Source of the DNA: Acidimicrobiaceae bacterium
GTDB lineage: Bacteria; Actinomycetota; Acidimicrobiia; Acidimicrobiales; Palsa-688
Assembly (NCBI GenBank): GCA_003166025.1
Contig: PMWT01000219.1
Span: 1 to 33,074, forward strand
Direction of reading: 5' to 3'
Length of the DNA stretch: 33,074 nucleotides
In this document: positions 1-7,960 of the stretch, one piece after another
Layout: each line of letters starts with the position of its first letter
How positions within the stretch are numbered: position 1 is the stretch's first letter
Notes under the pieces: generated by a model
What the model was told of the DNA's origin: nothing
What the model saw: only the letters and a program-made list of their open reading frames with translations
The model's database searches: none
Position numbers and translations under genes: made by a program

Positions 1-8
1 CGGCCAAC

Positions 9-33
9 TTCCCGGTCAAAAAGACACCGGGAA
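9..33. repeat. Short inverted repeat near the left edge
   Basis: TTCCCGGT at 9-16 pairs perfectly with ACCGGGAA at 26-33 across a 9-base A-rich loop. It lies beyond the stop of the transposase fragment, so it could be an IS-end or terminator hairpin. There is no clear T-run, and I cannot match it to a known IS1380 terminal repeat. Confidence 0.35.
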
Positions 34-276
34 CGCAATCTGCCGCCGTCTAGTCCTAAAACAAGCGTTCGGTAGCTGACCGACGGCCGCAGAGGCCCTT
101 GGCGACCGCGGCGGGTGGTCTGGAGCCGTGCTGAGGGCTGTGCCCGGCGTTCCTGGGGCCGGCGTGAGGCACCGACGGCGCTGTTCTTGTTGTTCCGGCG
201 GTAGCAGCCGGGGTTTTGGGCGCGCAAGTGCCAGGCGGGGGTCCCAACGGCGAGGGTACGCCGGCGGGCTTCGTGC

Positions 277-717
277 TTAGAGGGCGTCGGCGAGCCTGAA
301 GAAGGTCCCGAGCCACGGGTTCCAGGCCATGGCCCGCCAGCGGACCTGGCGAGCGCCTTTGACCACCTGGCAGGGGATCTCGATAAAGACGGCCAAGAAG
401 CTGCGGAAGTCCATCGTCAAGAGGCGTCGCCGTTGCTCGTTGTGCTCCTTCGCCCAGCGCTGGCTCACGGGCAGCAGCAGGGCACACCAGGCCTTTATGC
501 TCCAGGCAAGGGCGGCCATCACCATGTAGGCCCAGTTGGCCACGAGCGTGTTGACCGGGGCGTGCAGCGCCCGGACCTGGCCTTTTAGCTGGGCGATCAA
601 GTTCTCCTGGTTGCAGCGCGACCGTGCCTCGGCAACGACCTGGTGGGCGGTCAGCTCCCAGTCGTTGGTGATATAGAAAAAGAAGCGGTACTCGCTGAAC
701 AGCACGTTGTCACCTTT
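277..717 (-). pseudogene. IS1380-family transposase, C-terminal remnant
   Basis: This is the last third of a DDE transposase of the IS1380 group. The reading contains the family-like stretch YRFFFYITND, then a conserved region around residues 30-40 (RCNQENLI, then QLK) that carries the late catalytic Glu, followed by an Ala/Trp-rich helix (NWAYMVMAALAW). Full-length members have about 430-470 residues; only about 142 remain. The N-terminal two thirds, with the first two catalytic Asp residues, are gone, so the element cannot transpose by itself. The upstream break falls at about 716 and joins directly to the truncated tail of the DHFR-like gene, so an insertion followed by a deletion produced this junction. 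The family call is from memory of the motif, not from a search. Confidence 0.8.
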
Positions 718-1159
718 TGGGGTGGACGTAGAGCCGGTATTCGTCGATCAGGTCGTGGCGGGCGAACTCCGCGCCGAGGTCGCCGCCGCCAACGACGAGG
801 TCCCCGCCGGGCTGTGCCTTGAGGGCGAGCACTTCGGCCGGCACGACGTCGTGGACGACCGTCGCGTTCCCACTGGCCCGCTTCAGGGTGCGCGAGTAGA
901 CGATCTTCGGCATGTCCCGCCAGATCTGCGCGAACTCGACGATCGTCGCGGGGGCGGCCGGGTCGTGGTCGGCGGTCGGCCAGAACTCCTCCATCAGCTC
1001 GTAGGTGACCCGCCCTTCGAGAAAGCCGCCGGCGCCGGCTAACCAGCCGTTCATGTGCTGATGGAGTTCGTCGTCGACCATGTGCCAGTCGATCTCGCGC
1101 TTCGGACCTTCCATGTAGCCGTCGACCGAGACCGACATCATCCAGATGATCCTGCGCAC
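710..1159 (-). pseudogene. RibD C-terminal/DHFR-like reductase, 3'-truncated
   Basis: The protein resembles small stand-alone reductases of the RibD_C/dihydrofolate reductase superfamily. It starts with the typical strand MRRIIWMMSVSVDGYMEG, has the middle segment FLEGRVTYELMEEFWP, and near the end the nucleotide-binding loop GGDLVVGGGDLGAEF. Family members run to about 180-200 residues and continue after LYVHP with a strand such as VVLGxGxPLF. Here translation ends two residues after LYVHP (149 residues), exactly where IS1380 sequence begins. The last strands of the fold are missing, so the product is probably inactive. It lies 18 bases downstream of the PPOX-family gene on the same strand and was probably co-transcribed with it. 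Physiological substrate unknown. Confidence 0.75.
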
Positions 1160-1177
1160 CGAATCAGACCCCGACGC

Positions 1178-1708
1178 TCAGAATCGCCAGCGGGTCGCGC
1201 CGCCCGGCTCGTGGGTAGCGATCGAGGTCGCGCGTTGCAGCGTCAGGCGGTAGACGAAATACGGGGACGGGCCAGCGGACGGAGCGGAGAACGGCGCTGT
1301 GAGCGCGCCGCCACTGTTATCAACCTCGCACGGCCAGCCCGCGCTCCGCCAACGCTCGGCCAACATCGCGACCATGGATGGATCGGCGACGCGGACCGCC
1401 TCGCCCTCAACGACCAGGTCGTAGCCAGCGAGCGCGACGGCGAGTGAGCAACGGGGATCCCGGGCCAGGTTCCTGGCTTTGCGGGTTCGCTCCCCGGTCT
1501 CGAAGCAAAACGCCCCGTCGACCCACAACGCGCCGACTCCGTTGACGTGCGGTCGGCCATCCGGGTCAATCGTGACCAGCCAACAGGTGTGCCGGTCCGG
1601 ACCGCCGGAACCGGGCGCCTGCGGGAAACCGGCGTCGAGGGCCGCCGCCACGCCCGACCAGTCCAGCGGGGCAAGGTCGTACAGCTTTGCAAGGTTCCTC
1701 GTCTCCAT
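1178..1708 (-). CDS. Pyridoxamine 5'-phosphate oxidase-family (flavin/F420-binding) protein
   Basis: The 176-residue product has the split beta-barrel signature of the PPOX-like superfamily: an early strand with CWLVTIDPDGRPHVNGVGALWVDG (about residues 42-66), then FCFETGERTRKARNLARDPRCSLAV, then the strand DLVVEGEAVRV. Such proteins bind FMN or F420 and reduce or bind diverse small molecules; the exact substrate cannot be read from the sequence. Length is normal and the ATG at 1708 opens the fold without a signal peptide, so it should be cytoplasmic. The next gene on this strand is the truncated DHFR-like reductase 18 bases on, suggesting a former two-gene reductase operon. Confidence is high for the family and low for any specific reaction. 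Confidence 0.8.
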   Translation of the reverse strand: METRNLAKLYDLAPLDWSGVAAALDAGFPQAPGSGGPDRHTCWLVTIDPDGRPHVNGVGALWVDGAFCFETGERTRKARNLARDPRCSLAVALAGYDLVVEGEAVRVADPSMVAMLAERWRSAGWPCEVDNSGGALTAPFSAPSAGPSPYFVYRLTLQRATSIATHEPGGATRWRF

Positions 1709-2174
1709 ATCCGTTGGACACTACGCGACAACGAAACTCATCGACGGCCCAACCTGTGCCGGATCGGGAGGCAACAGCCAGCCACGAAGCCGCGGGTCCC
1801 GTGGCGGTTCAAAACCCGCACGACTGCGCGAGGGCAGCTACATCATCCTGTACGACGAGACGGCGTCCGCACCCAGCACCGCATGACCGAACACATCTGA
1901 TCGATGCGGCTTGTTGCAACGCCGTCGGCGACCCTCATGAGATACGGATCGACAGTTTCAGCACCCCAGCCCGGTGCCGAACCCGCAGCGTTTGCGGCCA
2001 GAACGCCCCACCAGATGGTCCGGGATCAATCCGGACATTCAGCGCCACATGATGGACCGTCACCGAAGGCGTCGAGGTACGCCCTATCCATGCCGATTAC
2101 GAGCTGCGTGTCGAGCTTTGCTGCCTGGCCGGCGGGGTGGCGTTCGGTACGTTCGCTTCGGCCGGGGGCTCGAG
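1709..2174. other. Non-coding or degraded stretch
   Basis: About 470 bases between the PPOX gene and the metG remnant. Several open frames exist on both strands but none resembles a family I know, and their composition is that of shadow frames. The part next to 1709 should hold the promoter of the minus-strand PPOX gene. The remainder may be decayed coding DNA like the neighbouring metG shred. Confidence 0.5.
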
Positions 2175-2455
2175 GTGCTCTTGGTAGGCGGACAGCCGGA
2201 AGAACCAGTTGTCCTCCGCGACGGTCTCGGTGAGCTTCCCGTGCTCGGGGCAGCCGCCCGTCAGTCAGCTCCGCTGGGGCGTAGAACTGTTCGCAGCTAA
2301 CGCAGCTGCCCTTGGTATCTCTTGCGGTACAGGTCACCGCGCTCAGCGACCTGGCGCCACAGTCGGGTGACAGCGGGGGCGTGGCGGGGATCGGAGCTGG
2401 TTTGGATGAAGGCGTCGAAGCTGATCGCCAGCGGGGCGCTGAGGCCCGCTCTCTT
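2175..2455 (-). pseudogene. metG: Methionyl-tRNA synthetase fragment, frameshifted
   Basis: Read on the minus strand, three frames in succession give pieces of MetRS. Frame one has LAISFDAFIQTSSDPRHAPAV followed by a helix ending GDLYRKRYQGQL, which matches the region before the zinc knuckle. It hits a stop and continues in a second frame as CVSCEQFYAPAELTDG, with the Cys-x2-Cys of the knuckle. A third frame carries CPEHGKLTETVAEDNWFFRL and then SAYQEHLE. Recognisable similarity then ends. This is roughly 95 codons of a normal protein of about 500 or more, with no catalytic HIGH or KMSKS motif and at least two frameshifts, so it is non-functional. It abuts the start of the plus-strand ABC permease at about 2458, marking a recombination junction. 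A functional metG must exist elsewhere. Confidence 0.78.
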
Positions 2456-2457
2456 TC

Positions 2458-3741
2458 GTGCACCAACTGCTAGTCGCCAACGGCAGCATCACCGCCCAGG
2501 TCGCATCGCTCGCCGAAGTGGTCGCTTCGGGGAACGGCTCAAACCACCCCGGTCGAGTGCCGTGGGCCAAAGCCGGGATCCTCGTGGCGGAGAACACCAC
2601 CCAGGGATCCGCTTACGCGGCGGTCATGGTCACCCCCAGCCACGGGGTGCGCATGCAGTACAACTACACCCACGACACCGCCGGCCTCCCCGGGCCCGTC
2701 AGCGTGTCTTCGCCCCGATGGCTGCGCCTCACCCGCGCCGGGGACCTGGTCACCGGCTACGACTCGCTCGATGGGGCCCATTGGGCAGAGATCGGCACCG
2801 TGCAGCTGACCGGCCTGACGGGAAGCGTCCAGGCCGGCCTGTTCGTCACCTCCCCCGCCGATGACCTTGGCGCCAACAACAGCTCGGCCACGCTGGCGAC
2901 GGCCACCTTTGGGGAGGTCCACCTGTCCGGCGACTTCCCCCACCAAAGCTGGGACAACCAGGTCGAGGGAGCCAACACCCAGACCTACCCCACCCAGCCC
3001 GCCGGGCGGAGCTGGTTCCGCCAGCCCGGCGGCACCTTCACCATCAGTGGCTCGGGTGACATCGCCCCTCAAGTCGCTGGAGGCAACCTCGGAGGCAGCG
3101 GTGGCACGACCAGCCTGCTGGCCAGCGGGGCCCTCGGGCTCATCGCGATGACCGTGCTGGCGACCTTGTTCGTCACCTCCGAGTACCGCCGTGGCCTCAT
3201 CCGCACCACCCTGACCGCCAGCCCCCGCCGGGGCCGAGCCCTGGCGGCCAAAGCCATCGTGATCGGCTCGGTCACCTTCGTCGCCGCCTGCATCGCTACC
3301 GCCATCGCCGAACCGATCTCACGGCATGTGTTGCACGCCTACGGGAACTACGTGTTCCCCCTCAGTACTCTCGCCGCGGTACGAGCCACCATCGGGACCG
3401 GGCTTCTCTTCGCCATCGCTGCCGTCCTGGTCCTGGCGCTGGGCACCATCTCGCGCCGCAGCGCCGGAGCGGTGGCCACGGGCATAGTGGTGTTCGTCCT
3501 GCCGTTCATCGTCAGCCACCCCCTGTCTCCTGCGGCATCGGGATGACTGTTCCGGGTCACCCCAACCGCGGCGTTCGCCGTCCAGGGCACCCTGCCCCAC
3601 TTCGCCCAGGTCAGCAATGCCTACACCGTGCAAAACGGGTACTACCCGCTCGGGCCATGGGCCGGCCTCGCCGTGCTCTGCGCTTACGCCGCCGTCGCCT
3701 TCGGAGCGGCCCTCTGGTTGATCCGGCGGCGGGACGTCTGA
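2458..3741 (+). pseudogene. ABC-2 type permease, 5'-truncated and with in-frame stop
   Basis: The frame begins with GTG at 2458 just after an upstream TGA (2440) and abuts the metG remnant, so the true N-terminus is probably lost. Residues 1 to about 200 form a soluble domain with repeated beta-strand pattern (WAKAGILVAENT, TGYDSLDGAHWAEIGTVQL), like the DUF1349/concanavalin-like modules found in some actinobacterial permeases. Then come hydrophobic segments and the permease hallmark TSEYRRGLIRTTLTASPRRG. At 3544 a TGA interrupts the frame; reading through it continues with perfectly good permease sequence (LFRVTPTAAFAVQGTLPHF) to the genuine TGA at 3739. A TGG (Trp) to TGA change explains it. 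The intact ABC-2 permease starts 30 bases later. No ATPase gene is present, so this exporter locus is incomplete. Confidence 0.75.
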
Positions 3742-3770
3742 AACCGGCCTGTTCGCCAACCGCCGACGCC

Positions 3771-4544
3771 ATGGGTGACGCGCTCAACGCCGAGTGGACC
3801 AAGCTCCGCACCCTGGCGAGTACCTATTGGCTGCTCCTCGCTGTGGCAGTCCTCACCGTCGGGGTCAGCACTGCGGTGGTCGTCACCATTAGCTACCAAC
3901 CCAACGCTTATCAGGGCACGCCAAGGCTGGCCCTCTCCGGGATAGATCTCGGCCAAGCAGTCGTCGCTGTGCTTGCCGTACTGGTGATCAGCAACGAGTA
4001 CAGCACCGGCATGATGTGCACCACCCTTACTGCCATGCCTCGCCGGCTCGTCATGCTGGGAGCCAAGGCCGCCACTCTCACCGGTCTTGTCGCCATCGCG
4101 GGCGAGGTCGCAGTCGGTGGATCCCTCCTCGCAGGGAGGGCCATCCTGCCAGGCAACGGCTTCACCGTCGCCCATGGTTACCCCCTCCTTTCCCTCGGTC
4201 ACGGGCCTACGCTGCGTGCCGCAGTCGGGTCGGTGCTGTACCTCGTCCTCGTCGCCCTGCTCAGCGTCGGCATCGCCACCGCCGTACGAGAGTCGGCTAT
4301 GGCGATAGGAACCGTCCTCGGACTGCTGTACCTCCTGCCTCTTCTCGCTCAGGTCGTGAGCGACCCGGCGTGGCAGAGACATCTCGAACAGATCGCTCCC
4401 ATGACAGCCGGGCTTTCGATCCAGGCCACTACGAAATTGCAAAGTCTGCCCATCAGCCCGTGGGCTGGGCTCGGTGTCCTCGCGGTCTGGAGCGCGGGCG
4501 CGCTCTTCATCGGGGGCCTTCTTCTAAATGTCAGAGACGCGTGA
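3771..4544 (+). CDS. ABC-2 type transporter permease
   Basis: A 257-residue membrane protein whose start, ATG at 3771, opens the conserved cytoplasmic stretch ALNAEWTKLRTLASTYWLLL. Six hydrophobic segments follow, and the signature after the second, VISNEYSTGMMCTTLTAMPRR, corresponds to the ABC-2 permease motif seen in its damaged neighbour. Such proteins form the membrane channel of exporters for drugs, lipids or antibiotics and need an ABC ATPase partner. That partner is absent here, and the upstream permease of the pair carries a stop, so this gene may be a leftover unless an ATPase is supplied from elsewhere. The frame is intact with no odd residues. Substrate cannot be inferred. Confidence 0.8.
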   Translation: MGDALNAEWTKLRTLASTYWLLLAVAVLTVGVSTAVVVTISYQPNAYQGTPRLALSGIDLGQAVVAVLAVLVISNEYSTGMMCTTLTAMPRRLVMLGAKAATLTGLVAIAGEVAVGGSLLAGRAILPGNGFTVAHGYPLLSLGHGPTLRAAVGSVLYLVLVALLSVGIATAVRESAMAIGTVLGLLYLLPLLAQVVSDPAWQRHLEQIAPMTAGLSIQATTKLQSLPISPWAGLGVLAVWSAGALFIGGLLLNVRDA

Positions 4545-4759
4545 CTCCCGGTCGGCGTCGGCGTCCCGCCACCGACATGATAAGTTCCTGCCACCCACGA
4601 CCCCTACCTCAGCTCGCTCAGTCTCGTGTCCGGCGCACCAACCTCCACATCGGCGCCGCCAGCCTCGGCCGGTTGCACACAGTTCTTCCAGAACAACGGC
4701 TCAGCGCTCGTGGACCGCGGCTCACAGGCGCGACAGAACGCCGGGGGCGGACCTGCCGT

Positions 4760-4795
4760 TTGTCCGGACGCTGTCCGGACGGGTAACATGAGTTT
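4760..4795 (+). promoter_or_regulatory. tacAT promoter with two tandem palindromic operators
   Basis: TTGTCC (4760-4765) and TAACAT (4784-4789), 18 bases apart, form a plausible -35/-10. The -10 ends six bases before the GTG start at 4796, so the transcript is probably leaderless. Between them lie two copies of the perfect 8-base palindrome GTCCGGAC (4762-4769 and 4773-4780), 11 bases apart, one helical turn. That is the arrangement expected for cooperative ribbon-helix-helix binding, so this is the likely autoregulatory site of the TacA-like antitoxin. Confidence 0.7.
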
Positions 4796-5086
4796 GTGAG
4801 CGAACCAGCCCTCAGCCCGTCGCGCCGCCACCGCCTCGAAGTCCGGGTGACCCCGGAGCAGGGCGCCCTCATCCGCGAGGCGGCCGACCTCGAGGACACC
4901 ACGGTGTCCGCGTTCGTGCTGGAAACCGTGACAACGAGGGCCAACCGGGTGCTGAGGCAGCGCCGCGACCTGACGTTGTCCAACGACGCCTTCGACCGGT
5001 TCATCGCCGAGCTCGACAAGCCCCCGGTACCAGTCGACGAACTGGTCGCACTGTTCAAGAGGCATCCCAGGCTGCCCGAGGGGTGA
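4796..5086 (+). CDS. tacA: TacA-like (DUF1778) ribbon-helix-helix antitoxin
   Basis: A 96-residue protein with an N-terminal ribbon-helix-helix: strand RRHRLEVRVTPEQGALI, then helices including TTVSAFVLETVTTRANRVL (about residues 34-53). This is the pattern of DUF1778/TacA antitoxins, which bind their own promoter through the N-terminus and wrap the acetyltransferase toxin with the C-terminal tail. The tail here contains SNDAFDRFIAELDKPP, matching the toxin-neutralising segment of the family. GTG at 4796 is chosen because it gives a full fold and sits at the predicted start of a leaderless transcript. The stop overlaps the toxin start in a GTGA, so translation is coupled. Two palindromes upstream are the likely operator. 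Confidence 0.88.
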   Translation: MSEPALSPSRRHRLEVRVTPEQGALIREAADLEDTTVSAFVLETVTTRANRVLRQRRDLTLSNDAFDRFIAELDKPPVPVDELVALFKRHPRLPEG

Positions 5087-5601
5087 CCGGCGCTGAGCTC
5101 CGGCTGGAACGGCTCGGCTCTCAGCACGTCCTTGCCGAGTTCGACTCCGGTAACGGCGAGCTCGACACCTGGTTGAAGCGCCACGCCCTTGCCGCCCAAC
5201 AGATGGACTCGGCCCGCACGTTCGTCTTGGTCGAAGATGGCAAGGTCCTGGGTTACTTCAGCCTGACGATGGGGTCGGTGCTGCGAGCGGGGGCGCCGGG
5301 CAAGCTGGTACGAGGCCTGCCGTCTTATCCCGTGGGCATGGTCCTGCTCGCCCGTCTGGCCGTAGACAAGACGTCCCAGGGCCGCGGCCTCGGGTCCCTG
5401 CTATTGGCAGGGGCATTGCGAAAGGCTGTCGCCGCCGGCGAGGCCGCCGCCGCTCGGCTGGTCGTGGTCGACGCCATCGACGAACGCGCGGCTCAGTTCT
5501 GTGCACGCCACGGCTTTGTCCCCGCCCCTGAGCAAGCCTTTAGGCTCTACAGGCGGATGAAGGACGTGCGCCTGAGCCTCGGAGCCGCCGACCGCAGCTG
5601 A
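5083..5601 (+). CDS. tacT: TacT-like GNAT acetyltransferase toxin
   Basis: A 172-residue GNAT protein. The acetyl-CoA pyrophosphate loop is QGRGLGSLLL after the strand MVLLARLAVDKTS (about residues 85-110), and the late motif RLYRRMKDV (about residues 150-158) contains the Tyr used as general acid in TacT. Known TacT proteins acetylate the amino group of aminoacyl-tRNAs and stop translation until neutralised by TacA. The start is GTG at 5083, overlapping the antitoxin stop. N-terminal sequence ELRLERLGSQHVLAEFDSGN is typical, with the FDSGN stretch that opens this family. All expected motifs are present and the frame is intact, so the module looks functional. Which tRNA it targets cannot be read from the sequence. 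Confidence 0.88.
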   Translation: MTGAELRLERLGSQHVLAEFDSGNGELDTWLKRHALAAQQMDSARTFVLVEDGKVLGYFSLTMGSVLRAGAPGKLVRGLPSYPVGMVLLARLAVDKTSQGRGLGSLLLAGALRKAVAAGEAAAARLVVVDAIDERAAQFCARHGFVPAPEQAFRLYRRMKDVRLSLGAADRS

Positions 5602-5921
5602 GGCCAGGACGCGGGGACCAACGCGAACGCCGAGGTCGTCTCCCTGCCGGCCAACCCGAGGCATGCGCGCCCCGCGGGCGATGTCACCCGCTCCCGAGGC
5701 GCCCGCCACGAGCCAGGATCGCCGGCGCGGACAGAAGAACCATTTATGTGTGGCCGAGAAATGCCTGAGTTTCATGGGTAATCGACGCGTAGCGACGATG
5801 ATGGGCGCTTGCGGGAGCGCCGCGACCGGGTACAGAAAGCCTCCCGCCGCGGGGTCCGGTGCTCGTCAGGGTCACGGGAACGGTGAGCGTTGGGGTCCTG
5901 TGGTCTGGCACACTGGCGCGC
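5602..5921. other. 320-base intergenic stretch without recognisable gene
   Basis: Open frames here (for instance on the minus strand overlapping tacT) look like shadows. I see no known protein family, RNA or clear terminator. It should contain the promoter for the small gene that follows. Confidence 0.5.
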
Positions 5922-6239
5922 GTGGGTGCGACTGACGGCCTGGGAGGCCTGATCCAACGATGGGCGGAGTGGGTGACGGAGCTTGCCGAACATCCCTTGG
6001 ACCAGCACGAGTACCTCGGGCCGCTCGAGCACCGTGATGCGATCGCCGAATGGCTCGAGGTGCACGGCAGGGCCGGTGCGAGCGATGCGGTGGGCGAGGC
6101 CGACGCCGACTTCCAAGCTCTCACCGTGGAGGACTCACGGTACGCAGTGCATTTCGCAGCCCAGGCGGGGCCGGGCTGGTGGTGGCAACGGATGCCTTCG
6201 GACCCTGTCGCTCTCGACTACCTGACGCAAGATTGGTAG
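5922..6239 (+). CDS. Small acidic hypothetical protein
   Basis: A frame of 105 codons from GTG at 5922 (an ATG-like alternative at 5859 adds 21 residues of unlikely composition). The product is acidic and Trp-rich: GLIQRWAEWVTELAEHPLDQ near the start and GPGWWWQRMPSDPVALDYL at the end. I do not recognise a family. The regular amphipathic helix at the N-terminus, the balanced charge pattern and codon usage like the neighbours suggest that it is a real gene. It has no membrane segment or signal peptide. It sits alone between tacAT and the UPF0158 gene; no partner is evident. Confidence 0.5.
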   Translation: MGATDGLGGLIQRWAEWVTELAEHPLDQHEYLGPLEHRDAIAEWLEVHGRAGASDAVGEADADFQALTVEDSRYAVHFAAQAGPGWWWQRMPSDPVALDYLTQDW

Positions 6240-6445
6240 GCAGGCGCCACATCGCAATTCAGCCCACCCGGCCAGCCCAGAGGCCGATCTATACTCTCCC
6301 TGCCAGGCTTTCGAGAGCCGCGGGAGCGTGCTAAACGACGGATTTGGCGTGGGTCGTACCACTCGCGAGGGAATTCAGAACGTCGAGGCACCGTCGCTGG
6401 TCGCGGTCCTCGACCTCACAAGTGCCGTGAGCCAGTATTCAAGGC

Positions 6446-7180
6446 ATGGAACGTGAGTACGTGCAGGAGGTCCGGAGCGCGGTCTACCGCCGGGACGGGG
6501 CGAAAGTGGTGGCAGTGCTCCGAGGCGACGTACCGGTTGAATTGCTCCAGCTCGTCGGCGACGGTCTCGTTGCTGCCGTCGACGGGGAGGTCCAAGGTGC
6601 CGCCCCATTAGCGGAGCGTTGTGTGATGGCGCTGCGCGACAGAGGATGGGCGGGCGACGAGGAGCTGGCGGGTGAACTGGAGGTGGCACTTGGCCACAGA
6701 CCGCCGGACCAGGCGCTCAAGGTCTTGGCTGTCGACCTGGAGGAGTTCTCGGCGCTGCTCGAAGGCGGGGCCGGTGGAGGCGGTGGGGTGGTCGACCGCC
6801 TGAGCGGCGAGGTATGGCCGAGGCCGGCCATGGAGTACGCCCAGGAAACCGAGGAGGAGCCGCCAGACTTCGAGGACGGCGACCGCTGGCTCTACGTGGG
6901 GCCGGAGGGCTCTGGCGAGGGCTACCGGGACATGGAGGACTTCATCGCCGGCGTCAGCGACCCGGAGCGCGCCGACCGGCTCTAGATAGCCATAGAGGGC
7001 TGCGGCGCCTTCCGGCGGTTCAAGGACACGGTCGCTAGGTGGCCCGAAGAGCAGGACCGTTGGTACCGGTTCTCCGGGGAGCGGTGCCGGGGACGCTCCC
7101 GCGAGTGGCTTGCCATTGCCGGCTACCGGGCCGCTGGGGGCAGCCAAGGCGCCGGCCCGAGCAACGGAGCGACGCCATAA
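6446..7180 (+). pseudogene. UPF0158-family protein with in-frame TAG (copy 1)
   Basis: The frame from ATG 6446 gives 179 residues, stops at TAG 6983-6985, then continues in the same frame to TAA 7178-7180 (244 codons in all). The part beyond the stop, GAFRRFKDTVARWPEEQDRW and a following WYRF-like Arg-rich helix, together with DGDRWLYVGPEGSGEGYRDM and EDFIAGVSD before it, are the conserved core of UPF0158. In the second copy at 8356-8689 the codon matching the TAG is ACG, so this is a disabling mutation here. The N-terminal 125 residues are an uncharacterised helical region ending in a Gly-rich linker. Function of the family is unknown. The gene lies directly upstream of a VapBC45-like pair whose other side carries the second copy. 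Confidence 0.75.
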
Positions 7181-7200
7181 GCTCGTGACCGGTGCCGAAC

Positions 7201-7206
7201 TACAAT
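7201..7206 (+). promoter_or_regulatory. Possible -10 of the vapBC45-like operon
   Basis: TACAAT sits about 16 bases before the first in-frame GTG (7223). No good -35 is visible, so the assignment is tentative. Confidence 0.35.
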
Positions 7207-7222
7207 GGAGTAAGTCTTTGAG

Positions 7223-7960
7223 GTGGTGGAGGAGGTGACCACAGCGGCCAGTACGGATTTCCGTTTCGACATCCCGCTTTACACCCAGGCGGAGGCGGCG
7301 AGAGCGGTCGGCGTGAGCTCGACGACACTGGCGAACTGGGCCAAGGGCTATGTGCACCAGCAATCAGGCAGGCCGGCCGTCACTGGTGCCCCGGTTGTCA
7401 CGTGCCTCCGCTCTGATGCCCCGGGCGGTCCGACTATCCCCTTCGTGGGCCTGTCTGAAGCGCTCGTGCTGGCTGCCGTGCGTCGTTCCGGTGTACCGCT
7501 CCAGCGTGTCCGCCCTGCGCTGGCGGTGCTCTCCAAGGACCTTGGCGTGGACCACGCACTGGCATCCAAGCGTCTGTACAGCGACGGCGCGGAGATCCTC
7601 TTTGACTATGCCGAGCGCTCGTCAGACCCCGATGCGCCCCTTGTCCGCCAGCTGGTGGTGGTCCGCAACCAGCAGCGCGTGTTCACCGAGGCCGTCGAGC
7701 AATACCTGCAACTGATCGAGTACGCGAGCGACGGCTATGCCCGTCTTGTCCGGTTGCCCGGCTACCGGGAAGCCGAGGTCGTCGCTGACCCCGTGCGGTC
7801 ATTCGGCCAGCCCATCTTCTCGCGTGGGGGTGCCAAGGTCACCGACGTGCTGGAGCGCTTCTGGGCCGGCGACGACCTCGACACGCTCGTGGATGAGTTC
7901 GGGGTACCGCGGTCCGAGCTCGAAGACGTCGTGCGTGTCGCATCTCGCCGGGCTGCCTGA
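7223..7960 (+). CDS. VapB45-like antitoxin (HTH + DUF433)
   Basis: A 245-residue protein. Residues about 15-45 (LYTQAEAARAVGVSSTTLAN, then W) form a MerR/Xre-like helix-turn-helix that presumably binds the operon promoter. The C-terminal 70 residues, with DPVRSFGQPIFSRGGAKVTD and LERFWAGDDLDTLVDEFGV, are a DUF433 domain, the antitoxin module of this group. Length and order match Mycobacterium VapB45 (Rv2018-type, about 240 residues). The start could be GTG 7223 or GTG 7235; neither has ideal Shine-Dalgarno spacing. The last 26 bases overlap the toxin gene in a different frame, implying coupled translation. The frame is intact. Confidence 0.8.
   Translation: MVEEVTTAASTDFRFDIPLYTQAEAARAVGVSSTTLANWAKGYVHQQSGRPAVTGAPVVTCLRSDAPGGPTIPFVGLSEALVLAAVRRSGVPLQRVRPALAVLSKDLGVDHALASKRLYSDGAEILFDYAERSSDPDAPLVRQLVVVRNQQRVFTEAVEQYLQLIEYASDGYARLVRLPGYREAEVVADPVRSFGQPIFSRGGAKVTDVLERFWAGDDLDTLVDEFGVPRSELEDVVRVASRRAA

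Noticed and set aside
56..487. Minus-strand 143-codon frame at the left edge
   Set aside because: Pro/Arg-rich, overlaps the transposase remnant in another frame, no recognisable family.
2026..2466. 146-codon minus-strand frame as a single intact gene
   Set aside because: Only a short piece in this frame is MetRS-like; its flanks are MetRS in other frames, so it is a frameshifted remnant.
2458..3741. TGA read as Trp (alternative genetic code)
   Set aside because: TGA ends many normal genes in the window and these enzymes show no other internal TGA.
3684..4442. 252-codon minus-strand frame opposite the intact ABC-2 permease
   Set aside because: A shadow of the plus-strand gene with no fold pattern or start context.
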